This document shows, in pieces, positions 1 through 7,719 of a DNA stretch of 23,064 nt. How positions within the stretch are numbered: position 1 is the stretch's first letter; each line of letters begins with the position of its first letter. The position numbers and the translations under genes are program-made. The notes under the pieces are model-generated. The model worked only from the letters and a program-made list of their open reading frames with translations, did no database searches and was not told the DNA's origin. Origin of the DNA: Paulinella micropora (Eukaryota > Cercozoa > Imbricatea > Euglyphida); the NCBI GenBank assembly GCA_009731375.1, contig BJOX01000243.1, positions 726,051 to 749,114 on the forward strand. Reading direction: 5' to 3'.

Positions 1-147
1 TCCCGTCGGTGCCACCGGTATTTTCATTGAACATACCGGTCCGTCCGGACCAGTATTTTCATTGAACATACCGGTCCGTCTGGAAGTGTTGGAACTGCCC
101 TTGCGGGGGTGTCATTAGAGCCTATCGTCAATTCTTCGTACTCCCCT
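1..147 (+). repeat. SINE-like element, copy 0 (5' cut by window edge)
   Basis: The copy begins inside the tRNA-like B-box region (tcccgtcggtgcc). It carries two tandem copies of a unit of about 35 bases (core ATTTTCATTGAACATAC, then CGGTCCGTC). The body follows (GAAGTGTTGGAACTGCCC onward) up to a 10-base assembly gap at 148-157. The same body recurs in four further copies to base 1857. Confidence 0.8.
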
Positions 148-170
148 NNNNNNNNNNTATTATCGTTATT

Positions 171-368
171 CATCTGGGCCCTGTCGCCAGTTCGATTCCC
201 GTCGGTGCCACCAGTATTTTCATTGAACATACTGGTCCGTCTGGACCAGTATTTTCATTGAACATACCGGTCCGTCTGGACCAGTACGTCAATTCTTCGT
301 ACTCCCCTCACGGGTGAGACGATGGAGGCGCATGTGCAGATTTGCATCAGCCATTGACAGAGAAGCAC
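171..368 (+). repeat. SINE-like element, copy 1 (5'-truncated, internal deletion)
   Basis: It starts at CATCTGGGCCCTGTCGCC, midway through the tRNA-like head, so the A box is missing but the B box (AGTTCGATTCC) is present. Two 35-base units follow. The body is then joined directly to GTCAATTCTTCGTACTCC, so the segment with GAAGTGTTGGAACTGCCC seen in other copies is deleted. The 3' end is the family end GACAGAGAAGCACTATTATT. Confidence 0.8.
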
Positions 369-377
369 TATTATTAT

Positions 378-408
<31 letters not shown>

Positions 409-409
409 T

Positions 410-442
<33 letters not shown>

Positions 443-667
443 TTAGTATTAGTATTAGTATTAGTATTAGTATTAGTATTAGTATTAGTATTATTATTAT
501 TACTACTACTACTACTACTACTACTGCTATTGTTATTATTATTATTATTATTATTGTTGTTGTTGTTGTTGTTGTTATTATCATCATCATCATCATCATC
601 ATCATTATCATTATTATTATTATCATTATTATCATTATTATTATTATTATTATTATTGTTATTGTCG

Positions 668-710
<43 letters not shown>

Positions 711-717
711 CGTTATT
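369..717 (+). repeat. Compound trinucleotide/hexanucleotide microsatellite tail
   Basis: About 350 bases of ATT/TTA, GTA, GTATTA, TAC, GTT and ATC triplet blocks run from the 3' end of SINE copy 1 to the head of copy 2. Every frame is open over long stretches, giving homopolymeric conceptual peptides. No gene is supported here. Confidence 0.9.
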
Positions 718-955
718 CCATCTGGGCCCTGTCGCCAGTTCGATTCCCGTCGGTGCCACCGGTATTTTCATTGAACATACCGGTCTATTTCTCTGGACCA
801 GTATTTTCATTGAACATACCGGCCCGTCTGGAAGTGTTGGAACTGCCCTTGCGGGGGTGTCATTAGAGCTTATCGTCAATTCTTCGTACTCCCCTCACGG
901 GTGAGACGATGGAGGCGCATGTGCAGAAATGCATCAGCCATTGACAGAGAAGCAC
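718..955 (+). repeat. SINE-like element, copy 2 (5'-truncated)
   Basis: It starts at CCATCTGGGCCCTG, has the B box, two 35-base units (the second preceded by a short TATTTCT insertion) and the complete body to AGAAGCACTATTATT. It is followed by a nearly pure (TTA)n tail to about 1064. Confidence 0.8.
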
Positions 956-1262
<307 letters not shown>

Positions 1263-1533
1263 CATCTGGGCCCTGTCGCCAGTTCGATTCCCGTCGGTGC
1301 CACCAGTATTTTCATTGAACATACTGGTCCGTCTGGACCAGTATTTTCATTGAACATACCGGTCCGTCTGGACCAGTANNNNNNNNNNNNNNNNNNNNNN
1401 NNNNNNNNNNNNNNNNNNNNNNNNNNNNNNNNNNNNNNNNNNNNNNNNNNNNNNNNNNNNNNNNNNNNNNNNNNNNNNNNNNNGATGGAGGCGCATGTGC
1501 AGAAATGCATCAGCCATTGACAGAGAAGCACTA
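1263..1533 (+). repeat. SINE-like element, copy 3 (5'-truncated, contains a gap)
   Basis: It starts at CATCTGGGCCCTG, the same breakpoint as copy 1. It has the B box and two 35-base units, then an assembly gap (1379-1483). It resumes at GATGGAGGCGCATGTGCAG and ends in GAGAAGCACTATTATC. A mixed TTA tail runs to about 1584. Confidence 0.75.
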
Positions 1534-1590
1534 TTATCATTATTATTATTGTTATTTATTATTATTATTATTATTATTATTGTCACTAGT

Positions 1591-1857
1591 GGACACCGTG
1601 ATAGCCCAGTGGTCAAGTTCTACCATCTGGGCCCTGTCGCCAGTTCGATTCCCGTCGGTGCCACCAGTATTTTCATTGAACATACGGTCTATTTCTGGAC
1701 CAGTATTTTCATTGAACATACCGGCCCGTCTGGAAGTGTTGGAACTGCCCTTGCGGGGGTGTCATTAGAGCTTATCGTCAATTCTTCGTACTCCCCTCAC
1801 GGGTGAGACGATGGAGGCGCATGTGCAGAAATGCATCAGCCATTGACAGAGAAGCAC
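1591..1857 (+). repeat. SINE-like element, copy 4 (complete tRNA-like head)
   Basis: This is the only copy with the whole tRNA-like 5' head (1593-1664), two 35-base units, the full body (GAAGTGTTGGAACTG to GAGAAGCACTATTATT) and a long compound microsatellite tail. The order of tRNA-like head, unrelated body and simple-repeat tail is the standard SINE plan. I found no protein-coding potential in it. Confidence 0.8.
1593..1664 (+). promoter_or_regulatory. tRNA-like head with internal RNA polymerase III A and B boxes
   Basis: The A box TAGCCCAGTGG (1602-1612) fits TRGYNNARNNGG. The B box AGTTCGATTCC (1642-1652) differs from GGTTCGANTCC at one position. GACACCG at the 5' side can pair with CGGTGCC at the 3' side with one mismatch, like an acceptor stem. 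The D and anticodon arms are degenerate, so this is a tRNA-derived promoter and not a functional tRNA. Confidence 0.65.
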
Positions 1858-1894
1858 TATTATTGTCACTATTTTATTATTATTATTATTGTTA

Positions 1895-1940
<46 letters not shown>

Positions 1941-2060
1941 CATTATTATTATTCTGCTGCTGCTGCTGCTTCCTTCTTCTTCCTTCTTCTTCCTTCTTCC
2001 TTCTTCTTCCTTCTTCTTCTTCTTCTTCTTCTACTACTACTACTACTACTACTACTACTG

Positions 2061-2092
<32 letters not shown>

Positions 2093-2133
2093 GCTACTAC
2101 TACTACTACCACTACTACTACTACTATTACTAC

Positions 2134-2165
<32 letters not shown>

Positions 2166-2262
2166 TCTCTTCCTCTTCTTCTTCTTCTTCTTCTTCTTCT
2201 TCTCTATGTATGTATGTATGTATGTATGTATGTATGTATTTATGTATTTATGTATGTATTTA
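1858..2262 (+). repeat. Compound microsatellite: TTA, CTG, TTC, TAC, TTC, TATG blocks
   Basis: This is the tail of SINE copy 4, extended into successive triplet blocks (TTA, CTG, CTT/TTC, TAC/CTA, TTC) and then a TATG tetranucleotide block from about 2203. It is strongly pyrimidine-biased on the plus strand between 1960 and 2200. No gene is supported. Confidence 0.9.
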
Positions 2263-2378
2263 CGATCTGTATGAAGGTCCCACAAGACCATCTCTAGCCC
2301 AGTAGCGTTTGCAGCGTCCAACACCTACTCCCCCCCTTCCTACCGACAAGCTTCGCCGTCTCAACCCGTGCGGTCTAG

Positions 2379-2460
2379 GACACACACACACAAACACACA
2401 CACACGCACACAAATACACACACACACAAACACACACGCACACACACACACACACACACT
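2379..2460 (+). repeat. (CA)n microsatellite
   Basis: An interrupted CA-dinucleotide tract of about 80 bases. The flanks at 2263-2378 and 2461-2794 are pyrimidine-rich unique sequence in which I see no gene. Confidence 0.95.
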
Positions 2461-2794
2461 ACTCATCTTGCGTTTGCGTATCATGTTGTTTCCTTCTCTT
2501 CTCTCTCTCCTTGCTTACAGATCCATCGCTTCGCCCCAAGCGTCCGCCCGCACAGTCGAAGTAAACCACATTTCCTTTCACCCTCCCTCCCCTTGTCCCT
2601 CCTTCCCCCTCCTTTCTTCACCCCCTTGTATTGTCGTCAGCGTTGACATCGTATTCGTCGCTGTTGTTTTTTAATTTTCGTTCATTGTTGTTTGTTTGTG
2701 TTATTTGCCTTTCTTTCTTGTGTTTTTCTTCTTCCCCTGCCTTTATGTCGATGCCCGCCATTTTTCCTGCTGTGGTGTGTTTTTTGGCATTCAG

Positions 2795-2852
2795 CAGACA
2801 GACAGACAGACAGACATTCACACACACACACACACACACGCGCGCGCGCGCG
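2795..2852 (+). repeat. (CAGA)n-(CA)n-(CG)n tract
   Basis: A CAGA block (2795-2815) is followed by about 34 bases of uninterrupted alternating pyrimidine-purine sequence, CA then CG (about 2819-2852), and shortly after by a GA block (2870-2884). The sequence from 2885 to 2987 is unique and without coding signal. Confidence 0.9.
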
Positions 2853-2987
2853 TTCACACAGATGCAGTGTGAGAGAGAGAGAGACAGGGGGGGAGACTGA
2901 AAGAAAGAACAAGAACACTGTGTTGTGTGTACGGTGGCAGGTTTTCCTGGACACGCTGGATGGGGAGGTGATGGGGTAATAGACAAT

Positions 2988-3272
2988 CATACATACACAC
3001 AATACGTACATTACATACATTACATATTGCATTACATAAATACATACATACATACATACCTTACCTTACATACCTTACCTTACATTATATTACAATACGT
3101 ACATTACATACATTACATTTCATACATTACATACATATATACATATACATACATACATACATACATACATACATACATACGTACATACATACCCTACCTT
3201 ACCTTACATTACATTACCTTACCTTACCTTACATTACATTACATTACATTACATTAAATTACATTACATTAC
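2988..3272 (+). repeat. TACA/TTACA/TTACC microsatellite array
   Basis: About 285 bases of TACA, TTACA and TTACC variants. It gives long open frames of Tyr/Ile/Thr/His that are artefacts of the repeat. Confidence 0.9.
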
Positions 3273-3384
3273 GTAAGATAAACACGTTATATGCACACAA
3301 TTGCATACCTTGATTACACAAATACATGACATACATGTAGGCTGGCTCGTGTGGGGGACACGCCGGCGCGTGCTTGCCAACGGC

Positions 3385-4050
3385 TTGGCCACAAACGGCA
3401 GGGCAGAGTGATACTGGACCGGTCCACCTCTTTTCTTGATCTTGATCTTGATCCTGATCCTGATCTTGATCCTGATATTGATCTTGATCGTCTTGATCTT
3501 GATCGTCTTGATCTTGATCGTCTTGATCTTGATCGTCTTGATCTTGATCGTTATCTTCATCTTCATCCTCATCTTTATCTTCATCTTCATCTTTATCTTT
3601 ATCTTTATCTTTATCTTTACTTATCTTCGTCTTTGTCTTTATCTTTATCGGTCACAAACGTAGGGCAACGTGATGCTGGACCGGTCCACCTTCATCTTTA
3701 TCTGCTTTAACTTTATCTTTATCATTATCTTTATCTGCCACAAACTGCATGGCAGAGTGATGCTGGACCGGTCCACTTTTTTTCTTCTTGATCTTGATCC
3801 TGATCTTTATCTTCATACGTGTCTTTATTTTTATATTTATCGGCCACAAACTGCCTGGCAGGGTGATGCTGGACTAGTTCACGTTTATCTTTATCTTTAT
3901 CTTTAACTTTATCGGCCATGAGCTACAGGGCAGGGTGATGCTGGACCGGTCTACCTTTATCTTTATCTTTATCTTTATCCTGACCTATCTTTATCTTGGC
4001 CACAAACTGCAGGGCAAGGTGATGCTGGACCGCCATTATCTTTATCTAAA
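3385..4050 (+). repeat. Six-unit minisatellite with CTTTAT/GATCTT spacers
   Basis: A core of about 42-45 bases (GGCCACAAACTGC, GGGCAGGGTGATGCTGG, ACCGGTCCACC) recurs near 3388, 3651, 3737, 3842, 3914 and 3998. Each core is separated by a variable tract of CTTTAT, CATCTT or GATCTT repeats. All copies are in the same orientation. Reading frames through it give Asp-Leu or Tyr-Leu dipeptide runs and are not genes. Confidence 0.9.
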
Positions 4051-4110
4051 TCTTTGCCATTATCTTTATCTAAATCTTTATCTTTGTCTTCATCTTTGTC
4101 GTGCACGTGG

Positions 4111-4201
4111 CAGGTATGGAGTGACGTTACTGGAAGACGAGCAGTTAACGGCCGAGGACGGGCCCTACGTGATTGTGCCGTCCCGTCAGCAGGAGAAATA
4201 A
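4111..4201 (+). CDS. Possible terminal exon, unrecognised protein
   Basis: This is a short reading frame of about 30 codons ending in TAA at 4199-4201. Its peptide looks ordinary and non-repetitive (includes LLEDEQLTAEDGPYVIVPS), unlike the microsatellite peptides before it. It is preceded by GTGCACGTGGCAG, a usable 3' splice site. The pyrimidine-rich CTTTATCTTTGTC stretch of the minisatellite could serve as the polypyrimidine tract. No upstream exon is visible, and the minisatellite itself is unlikely to be coding. I do not recognise the peptide, and chance is a real alternative. Confidence 0.25.
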
Positions 4202-4407
4202 CTTGGCCATCATCTCGAGTCAGCCATTGTGTGGTCGCGCTCGCGGCAAGAGAGAGACCGCAAAACCCCACAGAAAGCAAAGAAGATTTCACAATGGGCT
4301 ACTCTGGAGTGCCGCACATGAACATTGTGCAGGTGGCTAGCATCTGATTCTGTACCATAAATTTTACATTTGAAAGGGCAAGCACTTTCGAACCCACCTG
4401 TGTGGTT

Positions 4408-4425
4408 GTAGGGGTTTACCCCTAC
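4408..4425. terminator. Perfect hairpin at the stop codon of the small minus-strand ORF
   Basis: GTAGGGGT-TT-ACCCCTAC is an 8-bp perfect inverted repeat with a 2-base loop. On the minus strand it starts within the TAG stop codon of the ORF at 4422-4607. Its placement exactly at a stop suggests a 3'-end or RNA-processing signal. Coincidence cannot be excluded. Confidence 0.35.
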
Positions 4426-4660
4426 CGAAACTTAACGGCTCCTCCTCGTTGCTTACCGTATCTTTGTTTCGCCGCCGCCTTCGCTACACGGTCCGCATAA
4501 GGCACTCCGACATCGCTAAGAAAAGTAGCACCCCTTGAAACCAATTGATTCTTCTTGATAAACCTATTAGCATCTAATATTGCTTGTCTGACTTTTTTCC
4601 AATTTACTTTGCCTCCTGTTTGTTTCTTTTTTTATTTCTTTTTCCTCCTGCTTGTGGCAT
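4422..4660 (-). pseudogene. Small basic protein, virus-like in appearance, one frameshift
   Basis: A minus-strand ATG at 4660 opens 18 Lys/Arg-rich codons that end in TAA at 4604-4606. An overlapping frame continues 61 codons from 4607 to TAG at 4422-4424. The break lies in an A-rich run, so a one-base indel would give a single protein of roughly 75-80 residues. That protein would be very basic, with a helical middle and a Gly-Gly near its basic C-terminus. Small basic proteins of this general shape occur as core or virion components of Polinton-like and adenovirus-related elements. The resemblance is by eye only and the assignment is weak. No other viral gene is visible next to it. Confidence 0.35.
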
Positions 4661-4836
4661 ACTGGGATTGTAGCTGATGTTATAACCTGATGGACTACTG
4701 ATAATCACTGGTGATGTTAGCATACACCAGACTTTTTTGTGAAGCTTTTTTTCAAAAAAGGTTCCTATGTATAGTTCTGAAAAAGTAAATAATAAAATTA
4801 TATAATTGATTTTTCAAAGAAAAATCTTGTTGGGTA

Positions 4837-4838
<2 letters not shown>

Positions 4839-4890
<52 letters not shown>

Positions 4891-5018
4891 CTTCTTTTTC
4901 TTCTTCTCCTTCTTCTTCTCTTTCTTTTTCTTCTTTCTTTCTTTCTTTTTTCTTTTTAGTTTTTAATATTCGTTATTCATATTTACTATCCATACTAGTA
5001 ACTTTGCCGTTCCCCCCC
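4839..5018 (+). repeat. (TTA)n then (TTC)n microsatellite
   Basis: A TTA block of about 50 bases passes into TTC/CTT-rich sequence and ends at a C-run next to the scaffold gap. The stretch before it (4661-4838) is AT-rich unique sequence in which I see no gene. Confidence 0.85.
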
Positions 5019-5239
5019 NNNNNNNNNNNNNNNNNNNNNNNNNNNNNNNNNNNNNNNNNNNNNNNNNNNNNNNNNNNNNNNNNNNNNNNNNNNNNNNNNN
5101 NNNNNNNNNNNNNNNNNNNNNNNNNNNNNNNNNNNNNNNNNNNNNNNNNNNNNNNNNNNNNNNNNNNNNNNNNNNNNNNNNNNNNNNNNNNNNNNNNNNN
5201 NNNNNNNNNNNNNNNNNNNNNNNNNNNNNNNNNNNNNNN
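5019..5239. other. Scaffold gap
   Basis: 221 Ns flanked by C-runs on both sides. The sequence from 5240 to 5625 after the gap is unique. It contains short Arg/Ser- or Glu-rich frames (around 5520-5620) but no ORF I can support. Confidence 0.95.
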
Positions 5240-5625
5240 CCCCCCCCCCCCCTTTCATGTTGATTGCCTTCTTCCGACTCCCCGCTCATCCGTCGAGCTC
5301 GAATCAAGTCCTTTTTCTTTAATGACATGTATCAAATAAATTTAACTAGCCAGTCTGAAAGGTGACTCCTGACTCACAAAAGAGAGGAAAGGACTGCCAA
5401 CTATCCAGTACCTGTATCATCAGTGAATTGACAATGACCATTGCACCGCAGTGGATTTAACTTGATATTGTAAGTGCTTGAATTTGTTGTTAGCGTCCCT
5501 TCAACTACAATATTTTAACGCCGCCGATCCTGAACGAAGAAGCAGAAGAGTGACCGACTACCGAAGAAGAAGCAGAAGAAAGTCAGGAGAATACTAGTAC
5601 GGTCAATCTTGCCGGGAGGAAGAAG

Positions 5626-5778
5626 ATGAACCCGACTGAAGATCCCAATAGACAAAAACCCTCGCAATTTCTTCCCGTCTTCAACCTGCACTCGGGGCGT
5701 CCCCCTCCTTCCGGCTTGCGACTTGCAGCCTTGAAGAATTTACTACGTGACAATACTAAACAATTCCCGCCAGTCTAA
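5626..5778 (+). CDS. Small ORF of 50 codons, unrecognised
   Basis: ATG at 5626 opens a 50-codon frame to TAA at 5776-5778. The same frame is open upstream for about 25 Glu/Ser/Thr-rich codons before a TGA, so it could also be the end of a longer damaged or spliced gene. The peptide is hydrophilic, rich in Pro, Gln and Leu, with no signal peptide or known motif. The stop codon lies at the left edge of the palindromic repeat at 5771-5816. A related stop-like TAG precedes the matching repeat at 11840 on the other strand, so the repeat might be a 3'-end signal. The length is close to chance expectation. Confidence 0.25.
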   Translation: MNPTEDPNRQKPSQFLPVFNLHSGRPPPSGLRLAALKNLLRDNTKQFPPV

Positions 5779-5816
5779 TGTCTATGTGCCTGTGCCTGGA
5801 TACCATATGATATCAA
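5771..5816 (+). repeat. Left copy of palindrome-bearing inverted repeat
   Basis: CAGTCTAATGTCTATGTGCC and then GGATACCATATGATATCAA match, in opposite orientation, the sequence at 11779-11840. The core GATACCATATGATATC is an imperfect palindrome. A shorter partial copy (GATACCATGTGGTAACA) lies near 5960. Confidence 0.6.
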
Positions 5817-6029
5817 GAATTACCTGACTTCCGAACCTGAAAAAAATAAAATTAAATATTGTTTTTCAATTATCAAAAGTAAGAATAATTTATTACAAAT
5901 TGTTTGGAAGCCGCTGTCTCAGTGTCTGGTGGCCAACGCGCTTAAGTAAAAAAAGAATCTGATACCATGTGGTAACACTTGAAAAAAAAAACATACTTCA
6001 AAGCTATGAAAATTAAGTCCGCTGCTTCT

Positions 6030-7560
6030 TTTTTTTTTCTGTTTTCCTTTTTGTTTATGCCAGGCATGACACATTCTGCCTTCACCGCTGCACAGTGGCA
6101 TCTCAGGACCTCAGGAGGCGCAATAAAAGCTCGTCATGTAGACCTTCTTTGCTGTGTAAGCATACAAACAGACTCTGCATCTATATCTTTTCTGCCTCTC
6201 CGTACTCTCAGAATATGCTCTTCCGATGCTACCTGCTGTTTCTGTTTGATTTTGACGGACATGATGACTAAGAGGTACCTACACAGTTCCATTCACTTTG
6301 GGGCGCCCGGTTGGGCAGGAGCGTTGGGTTCAGAAGAGGTGACAGAGGAGCCAGCACAGATTTGAAATACCCTGGCCTATTGTCGCCTTTCATCATATTG
6401 AGGTTGGCCAATGAGGACTGGCTAAAAAAAAAACAGTAATTTTGTACGCATTTGTGACAATAGAGTCCAGCAAAATCATGAAGTCGACCTTGCGCCAGTC
6501 ATTCAAAATAAATGACAGATTGAGAGAGTTCAACCCGTGTCGGCACGAATTGAACATATCCATTACATTAAACTCTGAATAATACAACGCCACAGCCTCG
6601 CACCTTGGGACACGGGGTACGGTCTTACTAAAACTTGCATTACGCGGCTTACCAGGCAAGGTTGTGGAACATGTGACAATAATTTGCTGCTGATTATGGT
6701 CGTTTTGGTTGAGCTTTACCCCATCCTTTTCTCATGTGGCTTAGGCCAAATCACCCTTCTCTCCCCCCCCCCCCCCCCCCCCCNNNNNNNNNNCGTCTTC
6801 ACCATTCCAACAAAATCGACACCCCTTTTCTTCATCTCGATTGCTGTTTTGCAAGAAGCGAACCACGAGTCCCCAACGAAGATTCGACCTGTTCCCCATC
6901 ATGGCTTGGATAATCGTAATGTAGTTGCAGTTGTAACACCAAACTCATGGGCGTATTGCTTCTGCCTATCCCTATCCTTACCCTCCACCAATTCAATGGC
7001 AATGCAGACCCCCGTGTCAACATCGCAGGCGGTGTGGTACTCCCTTCCCACAGGGATTGGCTTGCGGGGGACGATCATTTGGCCAGGCATTCCGTCTTCC
7101 GTACATTGTTCCATACTCTCATCAATCGTAATGACTGCTCCTGGAACGATGGCTGCCCTTGCCTTTGCATCAACAGCCTCAGCGAAAGCGCAAATCGGTA
7201 AAAAATAATCAGCATCAGTGGGGGGGGGGGGGGGGGGGGGTTGGGNNNNNNNNNNAATCTGTTCATGCTATATACTCTCCAAAACCATCCCCTGGCAATG
7301 CGTCTGTACCCTCACCATCCTTGGGTGCCCAGTGTGACCTCCTGCGACCCCTGTCAGCCGATGAAATGAAAAGCGACAGCCCCAAAAAACCATGAATTCT
7401 TCTGTTGTCAATGCCCTGGATAATCTGTGATTTTCCTGCTTCGCTAGCTCCTGGTTGGTAAGTTGTAAGATGGTTGTAACAACAGACATCGGGAAAAAAT
7501 GAAGAAAGTCTCTACAAGCAGGAAAAATGCAACAACAAAAAAAAAAAATAGCAATTGCGA
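6030..7560 (-). pseudogene. piggyBac-type (DDE_Tnp_1_7) transposase pseudogene
   Basis: Reading the minus strand from about 7560 gives family-like blocks in order. First come FPMSVVTTILQLTNQELAKQ and an LTTEEFMVF block (7390-7520). A frame change follows at an A/T homopolymer (7384-7389), then RRRSHW and GDGFGEYSMNR (7256-7345). Next is ITIDESMEQC with the first catalytic Asp, followed by MPGQMIVPRKPIPVGREYH. GDSWFASCKTAIEMKKRG carries the second Asp, and LPGKPRNASF is followed by MDMFNSCRHG with the third. A C-terminal zinc-ribbon remnant reads YRCRVCLYAYTAKKV and then MCHAWH (6050-6160). An in-frame TGA stands at 6899-6901 where the flanking sequence suggests Trp, and another at 6111-6113 where a zinc-binding Cys is expected. 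Two 10-base gaps (6784-6793, 7246-7255) and further frame changes near 6200-6380 confirm decay. Terminal inverted repeats with TTAA duplications were not identified. Confidence 0.75.
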
Positions 7561-7719
7561 AATATTTTGCATCAAAGTGGACACCATGTTTGCATACAAC
7601 AAGGACAAAAAAGTAAGTTGAAAATTTATTTTGGTTAAGGTTTTGGAGTCTCTGAAACAACAAAACAATATTCAATGAAAATTACACACACATGTAAAGA
7701 AATTAAAGGGTGTTGCGCT

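Noticed and set aside
1593-1664. A functional tRNA gene
   Set aside because: A and B boxes and an acceptor-like pairing exist, but the D and anticodon arms do not fold. The sequence is the head of a multi-copy SINE.
2295-2312. An A-box-like TAGCCCAGTAGCG as a further SINE head
   Set aside because: No B box or SINE body follows, so a chance match is likely.
3351-4201. Asp-Leu or Tyr-Leu repeat proteins in the minisatellite
   Set aside because: These are translations of GATCTT and CTTTAT repeats, interrupted differently in each unit.
5979-6365. A plus-strand ORF with a signal-like hydrophobic start (ATG near 6006)
   Set aside because: The opposite strand carries the recognisable zinc-ribbon remnant of the transposase, and this frame has no independent support.
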